A stretch of DNA of 64,000 bases from Oscillospiraceae bacterium (GTDB lineage: Bacteria; Bacillota; Clostridia; Oscillospirales; Ruminococcaceae). A program made the position numbers and the translations under genes. The stretch spans positions 248,001 to 312,000 of the forward strand of contig JAFTTI010000021.1 of the NCBI GenBank assembly GCA_017466865.1. Reading direction: 5' to 3'. Positions 9,002 to 17,526 of this stretch are shown in pieces (the stretch's first letter is position 1; every line of letters begins with the position of its first letter). The notes beneath the pieces are model-generated. The model worked only from the letters and a program-made list of their open reading frames with translations. It ran no database searches and was not told the origin of the DNA.

Positions 9002-9478
9002 ATGGCAAAAGCAGTTAAGATTACTAAGGAAGGTCTTGAAGAACTCAAGCAGAAACTCGACTACCTCAAAACCGTCAAATCTACTGAAATTGAACAGAAG
9101 CTCAAGGAAGCAAGAGGACACGGGGACTTATCAGAAAACTCTGAATACGATGAAGCAAAGAACGAACAGGGTAAACTCGCAGCGGAAATTGCTGAACTCG
9201 AAGCAAGTATTGCTAATGCGGTTATTGTTGAATCAACAAACAGTTCTTCATCAGAAGTAGGTATCGGTTCTAAAATCAGACTTCTCGATATAGAACTCGG
9301 TGAAGAAGAAATCATTAAGATAGTTGGTTATGCCGAAGCAAATTTTGAAGAAGGCAAGATTTCTGATGAATCACCTATCGGTATGGCTGTTATGGGAAAA
9401 AAAGCCGGGGATGTTGTTGAAGTTCAGACTCCCGAAGGCGTTGTTGAAATGAAAATTGTTGAGATTATAAAAAAGTAA
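9002..9478 (+). CDS. greA: Transcription elongation factor GreA
   Basis: A 158-residue protein with an N-terminal antiparallel coiled coil (about residues 8-75, including ARGHGDLSENSEYDEAK with its acidic tip) and a C-terminal FKBP-like domain (SPIGMAVMGKKAGDVVEV). GreA stimulates transcript cleavage in backtracked RNA polymerase. I choose ATG 9002 because AAGGAG at 8988-8993 is 8 bases away; the in-frame ATG at 8996 would be only 2 bases from it. lysS follows in the same transcript. Confidence 0.96.
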   Translation: MAKAVKITKEGLEELKQKLDYLKTVKSTEIEQKLKEARGHGDLSENSEYDEAKNEQGKLAAEIAELEASIANAVIVESTNSSSSEVGIGSKIRLLDIELGEEEIIKIVGYAEANFEEGKISDESPIGMAVMGKKAGDVVEVQTPEGVVEMKIVEIIKK

Positions 9479-9490
9479 AGGAAGATTAAA

Positions 9491-11002
9491 TTGGCAGAAA
9501 ATCAGAACATAGAAAATGTAGAACTTACAGAGCAGGACCTTACAGAACAGCACAGAATAAGACTTGAAAAACTTGCTGAACTTAAGGCAAACGGAAAGAA
9601 TCCTTTTGAAATCACAAAGTATGATGTTAATGCAAAGTCAGAAGATATAAAGGCTGATTTTGAAAATCTTGAAGGTAAAACTGTTTCTATTGCGGGAAGA
9701 ATGATGAACCGCAGAATTATGGGTAAGGCAAGTTTTATCAATATAAGAGATGACATAGGCAACATTCAGGCTTATGTAAGAAGAGATGACATAGGCGAAG
9801 AACTTTATGCCGACTTTAAAAAGTGGGACCTTGGCGACATTATAGGAATTGAAGGTTTTGTTTTCAAGACAAAGACAGGCGAAATTTCTATCCACGCTGA
9901 AAAGATTGTTCTTCTTGCTAAATCACTCCATCCGATACCGAACGAATACGCAGGTTTCAAGGATATGGAAATGCGTTATCGTCAGAGATATGTTGACCTT
10001 CTCGTTAACCCCAATGTAAGAGATACATTCGTTAAGAGAAGCCGTATTTTACGCGAAATAAGAGATTATCTTGATAACCTCGGATACCTTGAAGTTGACA
10101 CACCTGTTCTTCATACACTTGAAACAGGTGCTGCTGCAAGACCTTTTATCACTCACCACAACACACTCGACATTGATATGTTCCTTCGTATTGAAACAGA
10201 ACTTTATCTTAAGAGACTTATTGTAGGCGGGTTCCCCAAGGTTTATGAAGTAGGAAGAATCTTCAGAAACGAAGGTATGGATACATCACACAACCCTGAA
10301 TTTACTTCTATTGAAATGTATCAGGTTTATACAGATTATTTCGGAATGATGGACCTTATCGAAGATATGTATCGCACAATCGCAAGAAATGTCTGCGGAA
10401 CAGATGTTATCGAATATCAGGGTGTTAAGATTGATATGGGTTCACCCTGGGAAAGACTTACTATGGTTGAAGCAGTAAAGAAATATGCTGATGTTGACTA
10501 TAACGACTGGGCTGACGACGCTGCTGCCAGAGCTTGCGCTAAGGAAAAGCACGTTGAAGTTCCTGAGGGGGATAAGGCTACAAAGGGGCATGTTCTTATC
10601 GCATTCTTTGATGAATTTGTTGAAAAGAACCTTATTCAGCCTACAATCATCTATGATTATCCCGTTGAAAACTCACCTCTTACAAAGAGAAAGCCCTCTA
10701 ACCCTGCGTTTACAGAGCGTTTTGAATACTTTATCTATGCAAGAGAAATGGGTAACTCATATTCAGAACTCAATGACCCTATAGATCAGAGAGAAAGATT
10801 TGTTAAGCAGGTTGAAGAAAGAAGAGCACAGGGCGGTCTTAATGCACAGGTTGATGAAGACTTCCTCAATGCACTTGAATATGGTATGGCACCAACAGGC
10901 GGTCTCGGCTTTGGTCTTGACAGACTTGTTATGCTTCTTACAGACAGTGCTTCTATAAGAGATGTTCTTCTCTTCCCCACAATGAAGCCTATTGCAGAAT
11001 AA
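9491..11002 (+). CDS. lysS: Lysyl-tRNA synthetase, class II
   Basis: A 503-residue class II enzyme charging tRNA-Lys. It has an N-terminal OB-fold anticodon-binding domain (VSIAGRMMNRRIMGKASF) and a catalytic core with motif 1 around RSRILREIRDYLDNLGYLEV, motif 2 FRNEGMDTSHNPEFTSIEMY and motif 3 GLGFGLDRLVML. It starts at a TTG (9491) behind AAAGGAAG, 12 bases after greA, an arrangement shared with many Bacillota. No T-box is visible upstream, so it is probably driven from the greA promoter. Confidence 0.96.
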   Translation: MAENQNIENVELTEQDLTEQHRIRLEKLAELKANGKNPFEITKYDVNAKSEDIKADFENLEGKTVSIAGRMMNRRIMGKASFINIRDDIGNIQAYVRRDDIGEELYADFKKWDLGDIIGIEGFVFKTKTGEISIHAEKIVLLAKSLHPIPNEYAGFKDMEMRYRQRYVDLLVNPNVRDTFVKRSRILREIRDYLDNLGYLEVDTPVLHTLETGAAARPFITHHNTLDIDMFLRIETELYLKRLIVGGFPKVYEVGRIFRNEGMDTSHNPEFTSIEMYQVYTDYFGMMDLIEDMYRTIARNVCGTDVIEYQGVKIDMGSPWERLTMVEAVKKYADVDYNDWADDAAARACAKEKHVEVPEGDKATKGHVLIAFFDEFVEKNLIQPTIIYDYPVENSPLTKRKPSNPAFTERFEYFIYAREMGNSYSELNDPIDQRERFVKQVEERRAQGGLNAQVDEDFLNALEYGMAPTGGLGFGLDRLVMLLTDSASIRDVLLFPTMKPIAE

Positions 11003-11018
11003 TTATCTATAACTTAAA

Positions 11019-11055
11019 AGGGGTATCGGTTTTTATGATACCCCTCTGTTTTTAC
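11019..11055 (+). terminator. Terminator after lysS
   Basis: Perfect stem AGGGGTATC/GATACCCCT with a 9-base loop, then CTGTTTTTA. Confidence 0.88.
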
Positions 11056-11072
11056 AGGAGGAAAAGAGAAAA

Positions 11073-11951
11073 ATGTCCGACGAAAAAAAGAATCTCTTTG
11101 ACAAAATCAAAGAGATAAATGCCGCTGAAAGAGAGGCTGAAGCCGAGAGAGAAAGAATGGAGGCTGAAGAAAGAGCGGCAAGGGAAAAAGAGGCGAGAGA
11201 AGCATATCAGGAAAGGCTCCGCAGAGAGAGAATAGAGCTTATGAAGGCGAAACAATCGGGTGAGGATGAAGCTGAAAATGAAGCACCGAAAGAAAAAGAG
11301 CCTGAAAGAAAGCTTAGTTTTAAAGAAAAGATAGTGAATTTCGTTTATTTTTATAAGTGGCATGTTATTGTTACCGCGGGGGTCGTCGCACTTGTGGGTT
11401 TTCTCATTCACGATTATGTTACAACGCCAAAAGGCGACAGTGGTATGATGTTTACAATCTATGACTGCAAGATAGAAAACTATGCGGGCGAGGTTGAGGA
11501 ACTTTTTAACGGATATACTCCTGATGTGAATAATGACGGCACTCATTATTTTGAAATAGTATGGATGGGTATTCCTTTTGAACTTGACGGAATAAACTAT
11601 GAACAGGCACAGTCGGGTTCTGTTCAGATGATGGCGAGATTTGATTCTCCTGAATCCATGCTTATCATTGCTGACAGTCAGGTTGCTGAAAACTATGGTC
11701 TTGAAGGCTCACTTGTTGATTTAAGAGAAAAATATCCCCAGTATGAAAATATTGATGCTTGTGGATTTTATCTTAAGGGAACGAATTTCTGCAAACTTGT
11801 AGGAATGGATGATGACGATATTCCCGATGATGCTTTTATAGGTCTTCGCAAGGTAAAGAAAGGTCAGCATTATACAGCTGAAATGGAAGAAAATTATAAG
11901 GTTTCGGAAGAAATACTTGATAGATTTATAAAAGACTGTATGGGAGAATAA
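11073..11951 (+). CDS. Single-pass membrane protein with charged coiled-coil N-terminus, unknown function
   Basis: A 292-residue protein that I do not recognise. Residues 1-85 are extremely rich in E, K, R and A and should form a cytoplasmic coiled coil. One TM helix follows (about residues 95-115, HVIVTAGVVALVGFLIHDYV). The remaining about 175 residues lie outside the membrane and have an acidic, mixed alpha/beta look. RBS AGGAGG precedes the ATG. It stands alone between two terminators. The topology resembles scaffold or sensor proteins; no catalytic motif is visible. Confidence 0.75.
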   Translation: MSDEKKNLFDKIKEINAAEREAEAERERMEAEERAAREKEAREAYQERLRRERIELMKAKQSGEDEAENEAPKEKEPERKLSFKEKIVNFVYFYKWHVIVTAGVVALVGFLIHDYVTTPKGDSGMMFTIYDCKIENYAGEVEELFNGYTPDVNNDGTHYFEIVWMGIPFELDGINYEQAQSGSVQMMARFDSPESMLIIADSQVAENYGLEGSLVDLREKYPQYENIDACGFYLKGTNFCKLVGMDDDDIPDDAFIGLRKVKKGQHYTAEMEENYKVSEEILDRFIKDCMGE

Positions 11952-11953
11952 GA

Positions 11954-11985
11954 AAAAGGGTACTTTTAGTACCCTTTTATTTTTG
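11954..11985 (+). terminator. Terminator after the coiled-coil membrane protein gene
   Basis: Stem AAAGGGTAC/GTACCCTTT with a short loop and TTATTTTT downstream. Confidence 0.85.
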
Positions 11986-11991
11986 TATGCA

Positions 11992-12024
11992 AAAGAGCAG
12001 TATCTTTAAAAGATACTGCTCTTG
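11992..12024. terminator. Bidirectional terminator between convergent genes
   Basis: Arms AAGAGCAGTATCTT and AAGATACTGCTCTT around a very small loop. It is T-rich on the plus side (GATTTTTGTTTT), and it can also end the minus-strand gene whose stop is at 12034. Confidence 0.8.
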
Positions 12025-12033
12025 ATTTTTGTT

Positions 12034-13950
12034 TTAAGGCTGACACTGTGAGCAAGGTGAGCAACCGTATTTGATTGCTTCTTCTCTTGAGTCGAATCTG
12101 TAGATAGCCTTACCATACTTTTCATCATAAGCGAGAGGACAAGTATTCTTATGGAACACCTTGAGGTTTCTTGAGATGTAAGGTGAATTAAACATCTTGT
12201 TGGGGTCTACAGCTGGTTTCTTTGTTGTTGTTGTGTAAACAGGAGCAACATAACCCCATACACCCTTCTTGGCTGTTTTTGCTTCTTCTTCAACTCTTGT
12301 GAATTCTTCGTTGAACTTTACATTGTTTTCTTCATCGAGTTCTGTCTTTGCGTAACCCATAACGATGAGTTCGTCGTTGAATAATGTCTTTCCGTCATTT
12401 GTCCATACATAAGCGAGGATGTTATGTTCATCGTCTGTGAGCTTCTGGTCAAATTCGAGGTTGACATTCTTTGAAGTAAGAGCGTTCTTTGTGTATTCAA
12501 GAGATTCCTTAGCGTAGTATTCGTTATCAACAGGAGCTTTTACACCGATAAGTTTTACAGTTGCCTGTGTGTTATCCTTGAGGAGAACCTTGAGTGTATC
12601 GGGTGTGATTACTTCGAGGACTGTTGCTTTTGTGATGTTGTTTACAGAAAGGATAGGTGTTGTTTCTGCCTTGGGAGTTGTTGTTTCCTCGGGAGTAGTA
12701 GTTGTTGTTTCTGTAACTATAGTTGTGTCAACAGGAACTTCAGGTGTATCCTTATCTTTTCCTGCGAAGATGATTATAAGTAATCCGATGAGAAGCGCAG
12801 CAATAATTCCTATTACAATAAAGAGGACTTTATTATCCGAACCCATTTTTTCCTTTTCGGGAGCGGGCTTTGACTCTGTCTTCTGAACAGGCTTTGGTGA
12901 TGGCGCTGAAGGCTTGTTGTTGTTTATAGGAGCAAGGTTTGAAACAGAAGGATTAGACGCTGTCTTTCCTGCTGCGGCACCTGCAATAGCAATATCAGCC
13001 ATAGCTGCTTCGAATGTTGAAATGTCGTGTCCTGCTTTGCGTTCTTCATCAATAAACTTGTTGAAGTTTGTCTGCGCTACATCTGAGAAGGGCTTACCTT
13101 TTCTCTTCATATCAATAAGACGGCAGATTTTGAGACGGCGTGATTCATCTGCTGAAAGGTTATCCTGTTCTTCCTTTTTAACGAGGAGAGCGAATTCTTC
13201 ATCAAATGCCATTCCGCCTACTGCCTGTGCTACATCTGCATCAACATCAACAAGAACAGGTTTCTTTGTTTCGATGCTTTCAAGATTGCTCTGATTCTGA
13301 GGTTTCTGTGCTACGGGTTCAACCTTTTTGTTTTCGTTCATCATAGCATCGGGAATCTTTATTTCTTCGATACCCTTCTTTACTTCATCTGCTTTGGGAG
13401 CAGGTGCGGGAGCGGGTTTATTGTTATTAGCATTCTTATTGTTGTTTCCGCCCTTGTTGTTCTTGTTCTTATTTTTGTTGTTATTTTTATTATTATTGTT
13501 GTTATTGTTATTCTGGTTTCCGCCCTTGTTCTGATTATCAGAAGGTTTTTCTTCTTTCTTTTCCTGGGGCTTTTCTTCTGCTTTGGGTTCTTCCTTCTTA
13601 GGCTCTTCCTTCTTAGGCTCTTCCTTTTTCAGATCCTCGGGAGGAGTAAGCATAATTTCTGTGATTTTGTTCTTTGCATTTTCGCCGCCCTGAGGTTTTA
13701 TGGGAGCAGGTGCAGGAGCGGGAGCAGGATTAGAAGCAGCTTCTTTTGCCTTCTGGCGTTCTAACTTTTCCTGTTCCATAAGAGATTTGATATCTTTTGA
13801 GTTGAGTTCTTCAAAAGCAGCCTCTGTTTCATCCTTTGCGGCATTTGTGTTGAGAGAGATAGGTGCCATTTCGAATGAATCAGCTGAAGGCTTGTTTTCT
13901 TGTGGAGTTTCTTCTTTCTTTGAAACCGGTGTGAGTGTGAGTTCGTCCAT
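12034..13950 (-). CDS. Membrane protein with degenerate SNase-like domain and C-terminal Ada-like Cys module
   Basis: A 638-residue type II membrane protein. About 370 N-terminal residues have no signal peptide and are low in complexity: KKEEP repeats, a long poly-Asn/Lys tract and Pro/Ala runs. A TM helix follows (about 376-396). Outside the membrane come a Thr-rich linker, a staphylococcal-nuclease-like fold (about 440-575, ATVKLIGVKAP and ILAYVW recognisable) and a terminal Cys/His module (FHKNTCPLAYDEKYG...CSPCSQC). The SNase positions normally filled by Arg35 and Arg87 read Lys and Asn, and the DGDT motif reads TPDT, so nuclease activity is doubtful. RBS GGAGGAAACT precedes the ATG. Confidence 0.75.
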   Translation of the reverse strand: MDELTLTPVSKKEETPQENKPSADSFEMAPISLNTNAAKDETEAAFEELNSKDIKSLMEQEKLERQKAKEAASNPAPAPAPAPIKPQGGENAKNKITEIMLTPPEDLKKEEPKKEEPKKEEPKAEEKPQEKKEEKPSDNQNKGGNQNNNNNNNNKNNNKNKNKNNKGGNNNKNANNNKPAPAPAPKADEVKKGIEEIKIPDAMMNENKKVEPVAQKPQNQSNLESIETKKPVLVDVDADVAQAVGGMAFDEEFALLVKKEEQDNLSADESRRLKICRLIDMKRKGKPFSDVAQTNFNKFIDEERKAGHDISTFEAAMADIAIAGAAAGKTASNPSVSNLAPINNNKPSAPSPKPVQKTESKPAPEKEKMGSDNKVLFIVIGIIAALLIGLLIIIFAGKDKDTPEVPVDTTIVTETTTTTPEETTTPKAETTPILSVNNITKATVLEVITPDTLKVLLKDNTQATVKLIGVKAPVDNEYYAKESLEYTKNALTSKNVNLEFDQKLTDDEHNILAYVWTNDGKTLFNDELIVMGYAKTELDEENNVKFNEEFTRVEEEAKTAKKGVWGYVAPVYTTTTKKPAVDPNKMFNSPYISRNLKVFHKNTCPLAYDEKYGKAIYRFDSREEAIKYGCSPCSQCQP

Positions 13951-14009
13951 AGTTTCCTCCTGAGAAAAGTATTTTGGGTAAATAAATTAATTTCCAATTC
14001 GTCAAAATA

Positions 14010-14038
14010 ATTATACTATAATGTTAAAAAATAAGCAA
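14010..14038 (-). promoter_or_regulatory. Promoter for the SNase-like membrane protein gene
   Basis: On the minus strand TTGCTT (14038-14033), 17 bases, TATAAT (14015-14010). Confidence 0.7.
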
Positions 14039-14164
14039 TAGAAACACTTTAAAAAATAAATTTTCTCGTTTAGCGTCAGTATTAACAGAAAATAGTTTTA
14101 AAATTTGTGAAATATTCACAATACATTTTTGCTGCTTATGATAAAAACAGAGTGTAAAAATACC

Positions 14165-14193
14165 TTGCAGAGAATGGCAAAGTGTGGTACAAT
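14165..14193 (+). promoter_or_regulatory. Promoter for the gene at 14233
   Basis: TTGCAG (14165-14170), 17 bases, TACAAT (14188-14193). It excludes the in-frame GTG at 14182 as a start, because that codon lies inside the promoter. Confidence 0.75.
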
Positions 14194-14232
14194 AATATGT
14201 ATATTATGAAATATGTTAAGGAGGTCTGGCTT

Positions 14233-15024
14233 ATGGAACTATTCAAGAAAAGAAGTAAATTTTATAAAGAACTGAAAGCCAGACTGAAAGAGAACAGATT
14301 TCAGCTCGGAAGAGAAATCGAGCCTGATGTTTATGAAGTTATAAACGGGGCTATGTCATTCAATTTTGATGTCAAGGCGGCAAAGAGGGAATATGACCAG
14401 ACCAAAAGCACTGTTTTAATGGACAAACTAATAAAAAATCTCGAACTTGATTTTGCTGCTAAATATAAACTTGCGGTTTTTCATAACGCACAGAGATTTT
14501 TACGCGCACTAGTTATGAGAGAAGAAGATGTAAACGAAAGTTATATATATACTGATTTTATCGACAACTTAAAGCAGGTTATCGCTTTTACGACAGATGA
14601 TAAGAATGCGTATCCTCTGAATGCGGCATATCTCAAAAAATGGGGCGTTCCTAAGGATGTTGTATTTTCTGTTGCAGACAAGAATATGTGTGACCTTTTC
14701 AGAAAATCTGAACTTCGTGTATCTCAGATTGCGGGAGAAATAAGGGTTGTTGAATTTGAAAGCAACTATGAAGAACTTGCGGCATCTCTTATGATGTGTT
14801 CGGATTTTAAAAATTTCGTTTCACAGAAACTCGGTTCGAGATTTCTGGTTGTTGCACCCTCGGCGGAAACTTTACTTGCTGTTGAGGATGTTACAAACGA
14901 TGTTATAGAAATTTTCGGCCCTTTAGTTGTTGAAGAATACAAGAAGGCTAAAAATAAGCTTTCTACCAATGTTTATCTTTTCTCGCAGACGGGAATATCC
15001 GTTGCGGGAAGATTTCAGTGTTAA
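14233..15024 (+). CDS. Conserved hypothetical protein, DUF1444/DUF5688-like
   Basis: A 263-residue soluble protein, start ATG 14233 with a full AAGGAGGT at 14218-14225. It has no signal or TM segment. The C-terminal half (SQKLGSRFLVVAPSAETLL and the following residues) recalls DUF1444/DUF5688-type proteins, in which a putative housekeeping fold ends with a similar hydrophobic strand pattern; this is a weak resemblance made by eye. It is monocistronic or runs into the LRR gene 19 bases downstream. Confidence 0.6.
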   Translation: MELFKKRSKFYKELKARLKENRFQLGREIEPDVYEVINGAMSFNFDVKAAKREYDQTKSTVLMDKLIKNLELDFAAKYKLAVFHNAQRFLRALVMREEDVNESYIYTDFIDNLKQVIAFTTDDKNAYPLNAAYLKKWGVPKDVVFSVADKNMCDLFRKSELRVSQIAGEIRVVEFESNYEELAASLMMCSDFKNFVSQKLGSRFLVVAPSAETLLAVEDVTNDVIEIFGPLVVEEYKKAKNKLSTNVYLFSQTGISVAGRFQC

Positions 15025-15043
15025 TTGAAACGGGGAGAGTAAA

Positions 15044-16057
15044 ATGAATTATAAAAAGAAAAAGAATTTTCTCAGAGTTGTTATGATAATTGTAGCAATT
15101 CTTATGTTTGTTGGCATTGCTATGAGCGGACTTGTTACTGCTTTTGCAGCAGAAGATGTTACTGTTGAAACATTTGAAAGCGGTTCATTATACAATGCTT
15201 TCAATGAAGCAAAGGAAGATACAGACCAGAACAATGTAAAGTCATTTACAGTTAAATCGGGCGTTGTTTCATCGGCTGATTTTTCTATGTTCGGAAACCT
15301 TTCTTCCTGCGAAATCATAGACCTTTCGGGCACTGAATTTGAGGGCGGAAAAATCCCCGACAACTTTATGAGCGGAAGAAGAGTATCTGAATTCTACGTT
15401 CCTAAAAACATTACTACTATCGGAAACAATGCTTTTTCGGGATGTGGAAATTTAAAGAAACTTTCTTTTACAAATTCACTTGAAATGGTAGGAAACAGAG
15501 CGTTTGAAAGTTGTTCATCACTTACATCGGTTTATTTTCCCGAAAGCCTTAAACTTGTTGATGAATGCGCTTTCAGAGGAAGCGGACTTACTGATGTTTA
15601 TTTTTACGGAAACGCTCCCGAAGTCAAAAGCGAGGCTTTTCCTGTATCGGCTACAATACATATAACAGAAAATGCTACGGGATTTGATTCTGATTTTTGG
15701 AACAAATACAACATAGTTAAGGATGTTGTCAAGGATAACAGTGCCAATCCCGCAGAAACAACAGTAGGCGCGGTTTCGGAAGAAACAGTTGCACCCATAG
15801 AGACAGAAGTTCCTGCTGAAACAACAGTTACAGAACAGACATACGGAGCTTATGCGGAAGATACCGAAAAGGCAGAAGAAGTTTCGGGTAACGCTTCAAA
15901 CAAGAACAGCGCGGTTGTTGTTATAGTTATTGCGGCGGCTGTTGTTATCATTGCGGTTGTTGTTGCGGCGGCGGTTGTTATCGTTATGATGCAGAAGAAC
16001 AAAGGCGGCAACGGATACATCAATGTAGACGAAAACAACAATGCAAAGGAAGAATAA
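15044..16057 (+). CDS. BspA-type leucine-rich-repeat surface protein with C-terminal TM anchor
   Basis: A 337-residue exported protein with a signal peptide ending near AFAAED (about residue 35). It has LRR_5/BspA repeats (about 95-195): ITTIGNNAFSGCGNLKKLSF, LEMVGNRAFESCSSLTSVYF, LKLVDECAFRGSGLTDVYF. A Thr/Glu-rich stalk, a very hydrophobic Val/Ala/Ile TM helix (about 287-317) and a short cytoplasmic tail follow. Such proteins are abundant surface proteins of gut Clostridia, probably for adhesion or wall association; the ligand is unknown. The stop codon abuts the next start, so the genes are co-transcribed. Confidence 0.85.
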   Translation: MNYKKKKNFLRVVMIIVAILMFVGIAMSGLVTAFAAEDVTVETFESGSLYNAFNEAKEDTDQNNVKSFTVKSGVVSSADFSMFGNLSSCEIIDLSGTEFEGGKIPDNFMSGRRVSEFYVPKNITTIGNNAFSGCGNLKKLSFTNSLEMVGNRAFESCSSLTSVYFPESLKLVDECAFRGSGLTDVYFYGNAPEVKSEAFPVSATIHITENATGFDSDFWNKYNIVKDVVKDNSANPAETTVGAVSEETVAPIETEVPAETTVTEQTYGAYAEDTEKAEEVSGNASNKNSAVVVIVIAAAVVIIAVVVAAAVVIVMMQKNKGGNGYINVDENNNAKEE

Positions 16058-16786
16058 ATGCAGAAGATACTCGGATATATGCGAAAGGCTATACAGGAGT
16101 TTGACCTTATAGAAAACGGCGACAGAATAGCGGTTGGCGTTTCGGGAGGGAAAGACAGTCTTGTTATGCTTAAAGGTCTTGTTCTTTTAAAGAGGTTTAT
16201 CGGCATAGAATATGATGTCGTTGCGGTTACATTGGATCCAGGTTTTGACGGAGTATGGGGAGATTATAGCGATGTTCAGAAACTCTGCGATGAACTCGGT
16301 GTCAAATATGTTTTGAAAAGAACACAGATTGGTGAAATTGTATTTAATGTAAGAAAAGAAGACCATCCCTGTTCTTTATGCGCAAGAATGAGAAGAGGCG
16401 CTTTACACGATGCAGCTATCGAAGAAGGTTGCAACAAGGTAGCGCTCGGTCATCATTATAACGACGCTGTTGAAACATTTATGATGAATCTTTTTATCGA
16501 GGGAAGAATAGGTTGCTTTTCGCCGAAAAGTTATCTCTCAAACAAGAAGTTATGGCTTATAAGACCTCTTGTTTTCTCACCCGAAAAGGAGATAAAAAGG
16601 GTTTCGAGAAAGATGGAGATGAATGTTGTAAAGTCTAAATGTCCCGTTGACGGACATACCAAAAGAGAAGAAATGAAGAACTTTTTAGCCGAAAGAGAAA
16701 AGCTTGACCACGGTTTTACCGACAGAATTTTCGGTGCTATGAGAAGAGCGGAAATCGACGGTTGGGGAATAAAACAAAAGGGGTAA
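16058..16786 (+). CDS. TtcA-like tRNA thiolation enzyme (PP-loop ATPase)
   Basis: A 242-residue PP-loop protein with SGGKDS near residues 29-34, a CSLCARMRRGAL motif (the CxxC of the TtcA/TtuA group) and a conserved GHHYNDAVETFMMN segment. A third Cys lies in KSKCPVDGHT. TtcA enzymes make 2-thiocytidine at position 32 of tRNA using an Fe-S cluster. It starts directly after the LRR gene stop, so it relies on coupled translation. The substrate assignment within the TtcA/TilS superfamily is by motif only. Confidence 0.85.
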   Translation: MQKILGYMRKAIQEFDLIENGDRIAVGVSGGKDSLVMLKGLVLLKRFIGIEYDVVAVTLDPGFDGVWGDYSDVQKLCDELGVKYVLKRTQIGEIVFNVRKEDHPCSLCARMRRGALHDAAIEEGCNKVALGHHYNDAVETFMMNLFIEGRIGCFSPKSYLSNKKLWLIRPLVFSPEKEIKRVSRKMEMNVVKSKCPVDGHTKREEMKNFLAEREKLDHGFTDRIFGAMRRAEIDGWGIKQKG

Positions 16787-16793
16787 TTTTAAA

Positions 16794-17159
16794 ATGAAAG
16801 AAAATGAAAAAGGCAAAGTTAAATGGCTTAAACCGAAAAAAGCAAAAGAGATAGAGTATATTGTTATGGCTATAACGATTGGTTTGACTTTTATTCCGCT
16901 TATATTTTTGAAATATTCACTTGAAAACAGATGGATACTCTGGGTTACATATATAATCTGCGGAGTGGCTATGATAGGTATGGTTATTTTTGACTATATA
17001 TTCTATGTATGCCCTCATTGCGGAGAGTATCTCAGAAGAAATCCGGGAAACAAATGCAGTTTCTGTGGGAAGGATCTGAACAAAACTCCATACGAACTCA
17101 AACAGGAAGAAAAGGCTATGGAGGAAAGAAGAAAGCAAAGAGAAGCAGCGGGAGAATAA
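16794..17159 (+). CDS. Small membrane protein with zinc ribbon
   Basis: A 121-residue protein with a basic N-terminus, two TM helices (about residues 22-40 and 48-70) and a C-terminal zinc ribbon CPHCGEYL...CSFCGKDL, ended by a highly charged helix. No function is known to me. It sits 8 bases behind the TtcA-like gene and just ahead of tRNA-Leu; the two may be co-transcribed. Confidence 0.75.
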   Translation: MKENEKGKVKWLKPKKAKEIEYIVMAITIGLTFIPLIFLKYSLENRWILWVTYIICGVAMIGMVIFDYIFYVCPHCGEYLRRNPGNKCSFCGKDLNKTPYELKQEEKAMEERRKQREAAGE

Positions 17160-17175
17160 TCTTCCGCTTGAATAT

Positions 17176-17260
17176 GCGGGTGTGGCGAAACTGGCAGACG
17201 CACGAGATTTAGGTTCTCGCGCCGCAAGGTGTGCAGGTTCAAGTCCTGTCACCCGCACCA
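17176..17260 (+). tRNA. tRNA-Leu (anticodon UAG)
   Basis: An 85-base cloverleaf with a long variable arm. Acceptor GCGGGTG pairs with CACCCGC, discriminator A, and an encoded CCA end (17258-17260). The anticodon stem CGAGA/TCTCG encloses TTTAGGT, giving anticodon TAG (17210-17212), which reads CUA. The T arm is GCAGGTTCAAGTCCTGT. Confidence 0.96.
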
Positions 17261-17283
17261 GCCGAGTGACCTCGGCGGGACAG

Positions 17284-17316
17284 ATCGGGTTTACTTTTAG
17301 TAAGCCCGATATTTTT
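17284..17316 (+). terminator. Terminator after tRNA-Leu
   Basis: Stem ATCGGGTTTACT/AGTAAGCCCGAT with a TTT loop and an ATTTTTAT tail. A smaller GCCGAG/CTCGGC hairpin (17261-17276) lies directly after the tRNA. Confidence 0.88.
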
Positions 17317-17332
17317 ATACTCATATTTACTA

Positions 17333-17361
17333 TTGACATTTGCGTTTTGCAGGATTATAAT
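17333..17361 (+). promoter_or_regulatory. Promoter for the leader/GNAT unit
   Basis: TTGACA (17333-17338), 17 bases, TATAAT (17356-17361). The start codon of the GNAT gene is about 160 bases farther, leaving a long leader. Confidence 0.85.
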
Positions 17362-17415
17362 GTGGGTGGAATGTGAAACTCCGCATTAAAATTTACCTTA
17401 AAAGGAGATTGTTGT

Positions 17416-17448
17416 TTGAAGAATAACAGAACAGTAATTGTAGCGTAA
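17416..17448 (+). CDS. Possible 10-residue leader peptide
   Basis: A short frame with TTG start, behind AAAGGAGA (17400-17407), would encode MKNNRTVIVA. Its stop lies directly at the foot of the hairpin at 17449-17493. The ribosome site of this frame is as strong as that of the real gene downstream, which suggests that it is translated and controls the hairpin. Confidence 0.4.
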   Translation: MKNNRTVIVA

Positions 17449-17493
17449 ACGGAAGGTTTGCGAATACAATTAAAATCCACACAAACCCTCCGT
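17449..17493 (+). promoter_or_regulatory. Leader hairpin before the GNAT gene
   Basis: Arms ACGGAAGGTTTG and CAAACCCTCCGT pair over 12 positions with one A-C mismatch and a 21-base loop. There is no T run, so control of translation or RNA stability is as likely as termination. Confidence 0.5.
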
Positions 17494-17526
17494 TTCTTGA
17501 ATAAACATCTTTCAGGAGGTTAAACA

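Noticed and set aside
13328..13534. A plus-strand frame rich in Leu and Phe opposite the SNase-like gene
   Set aside because: It is the complement of the poly-Asn/Lys tract, giving an artificial hydrophobic protein without a ribosome site.
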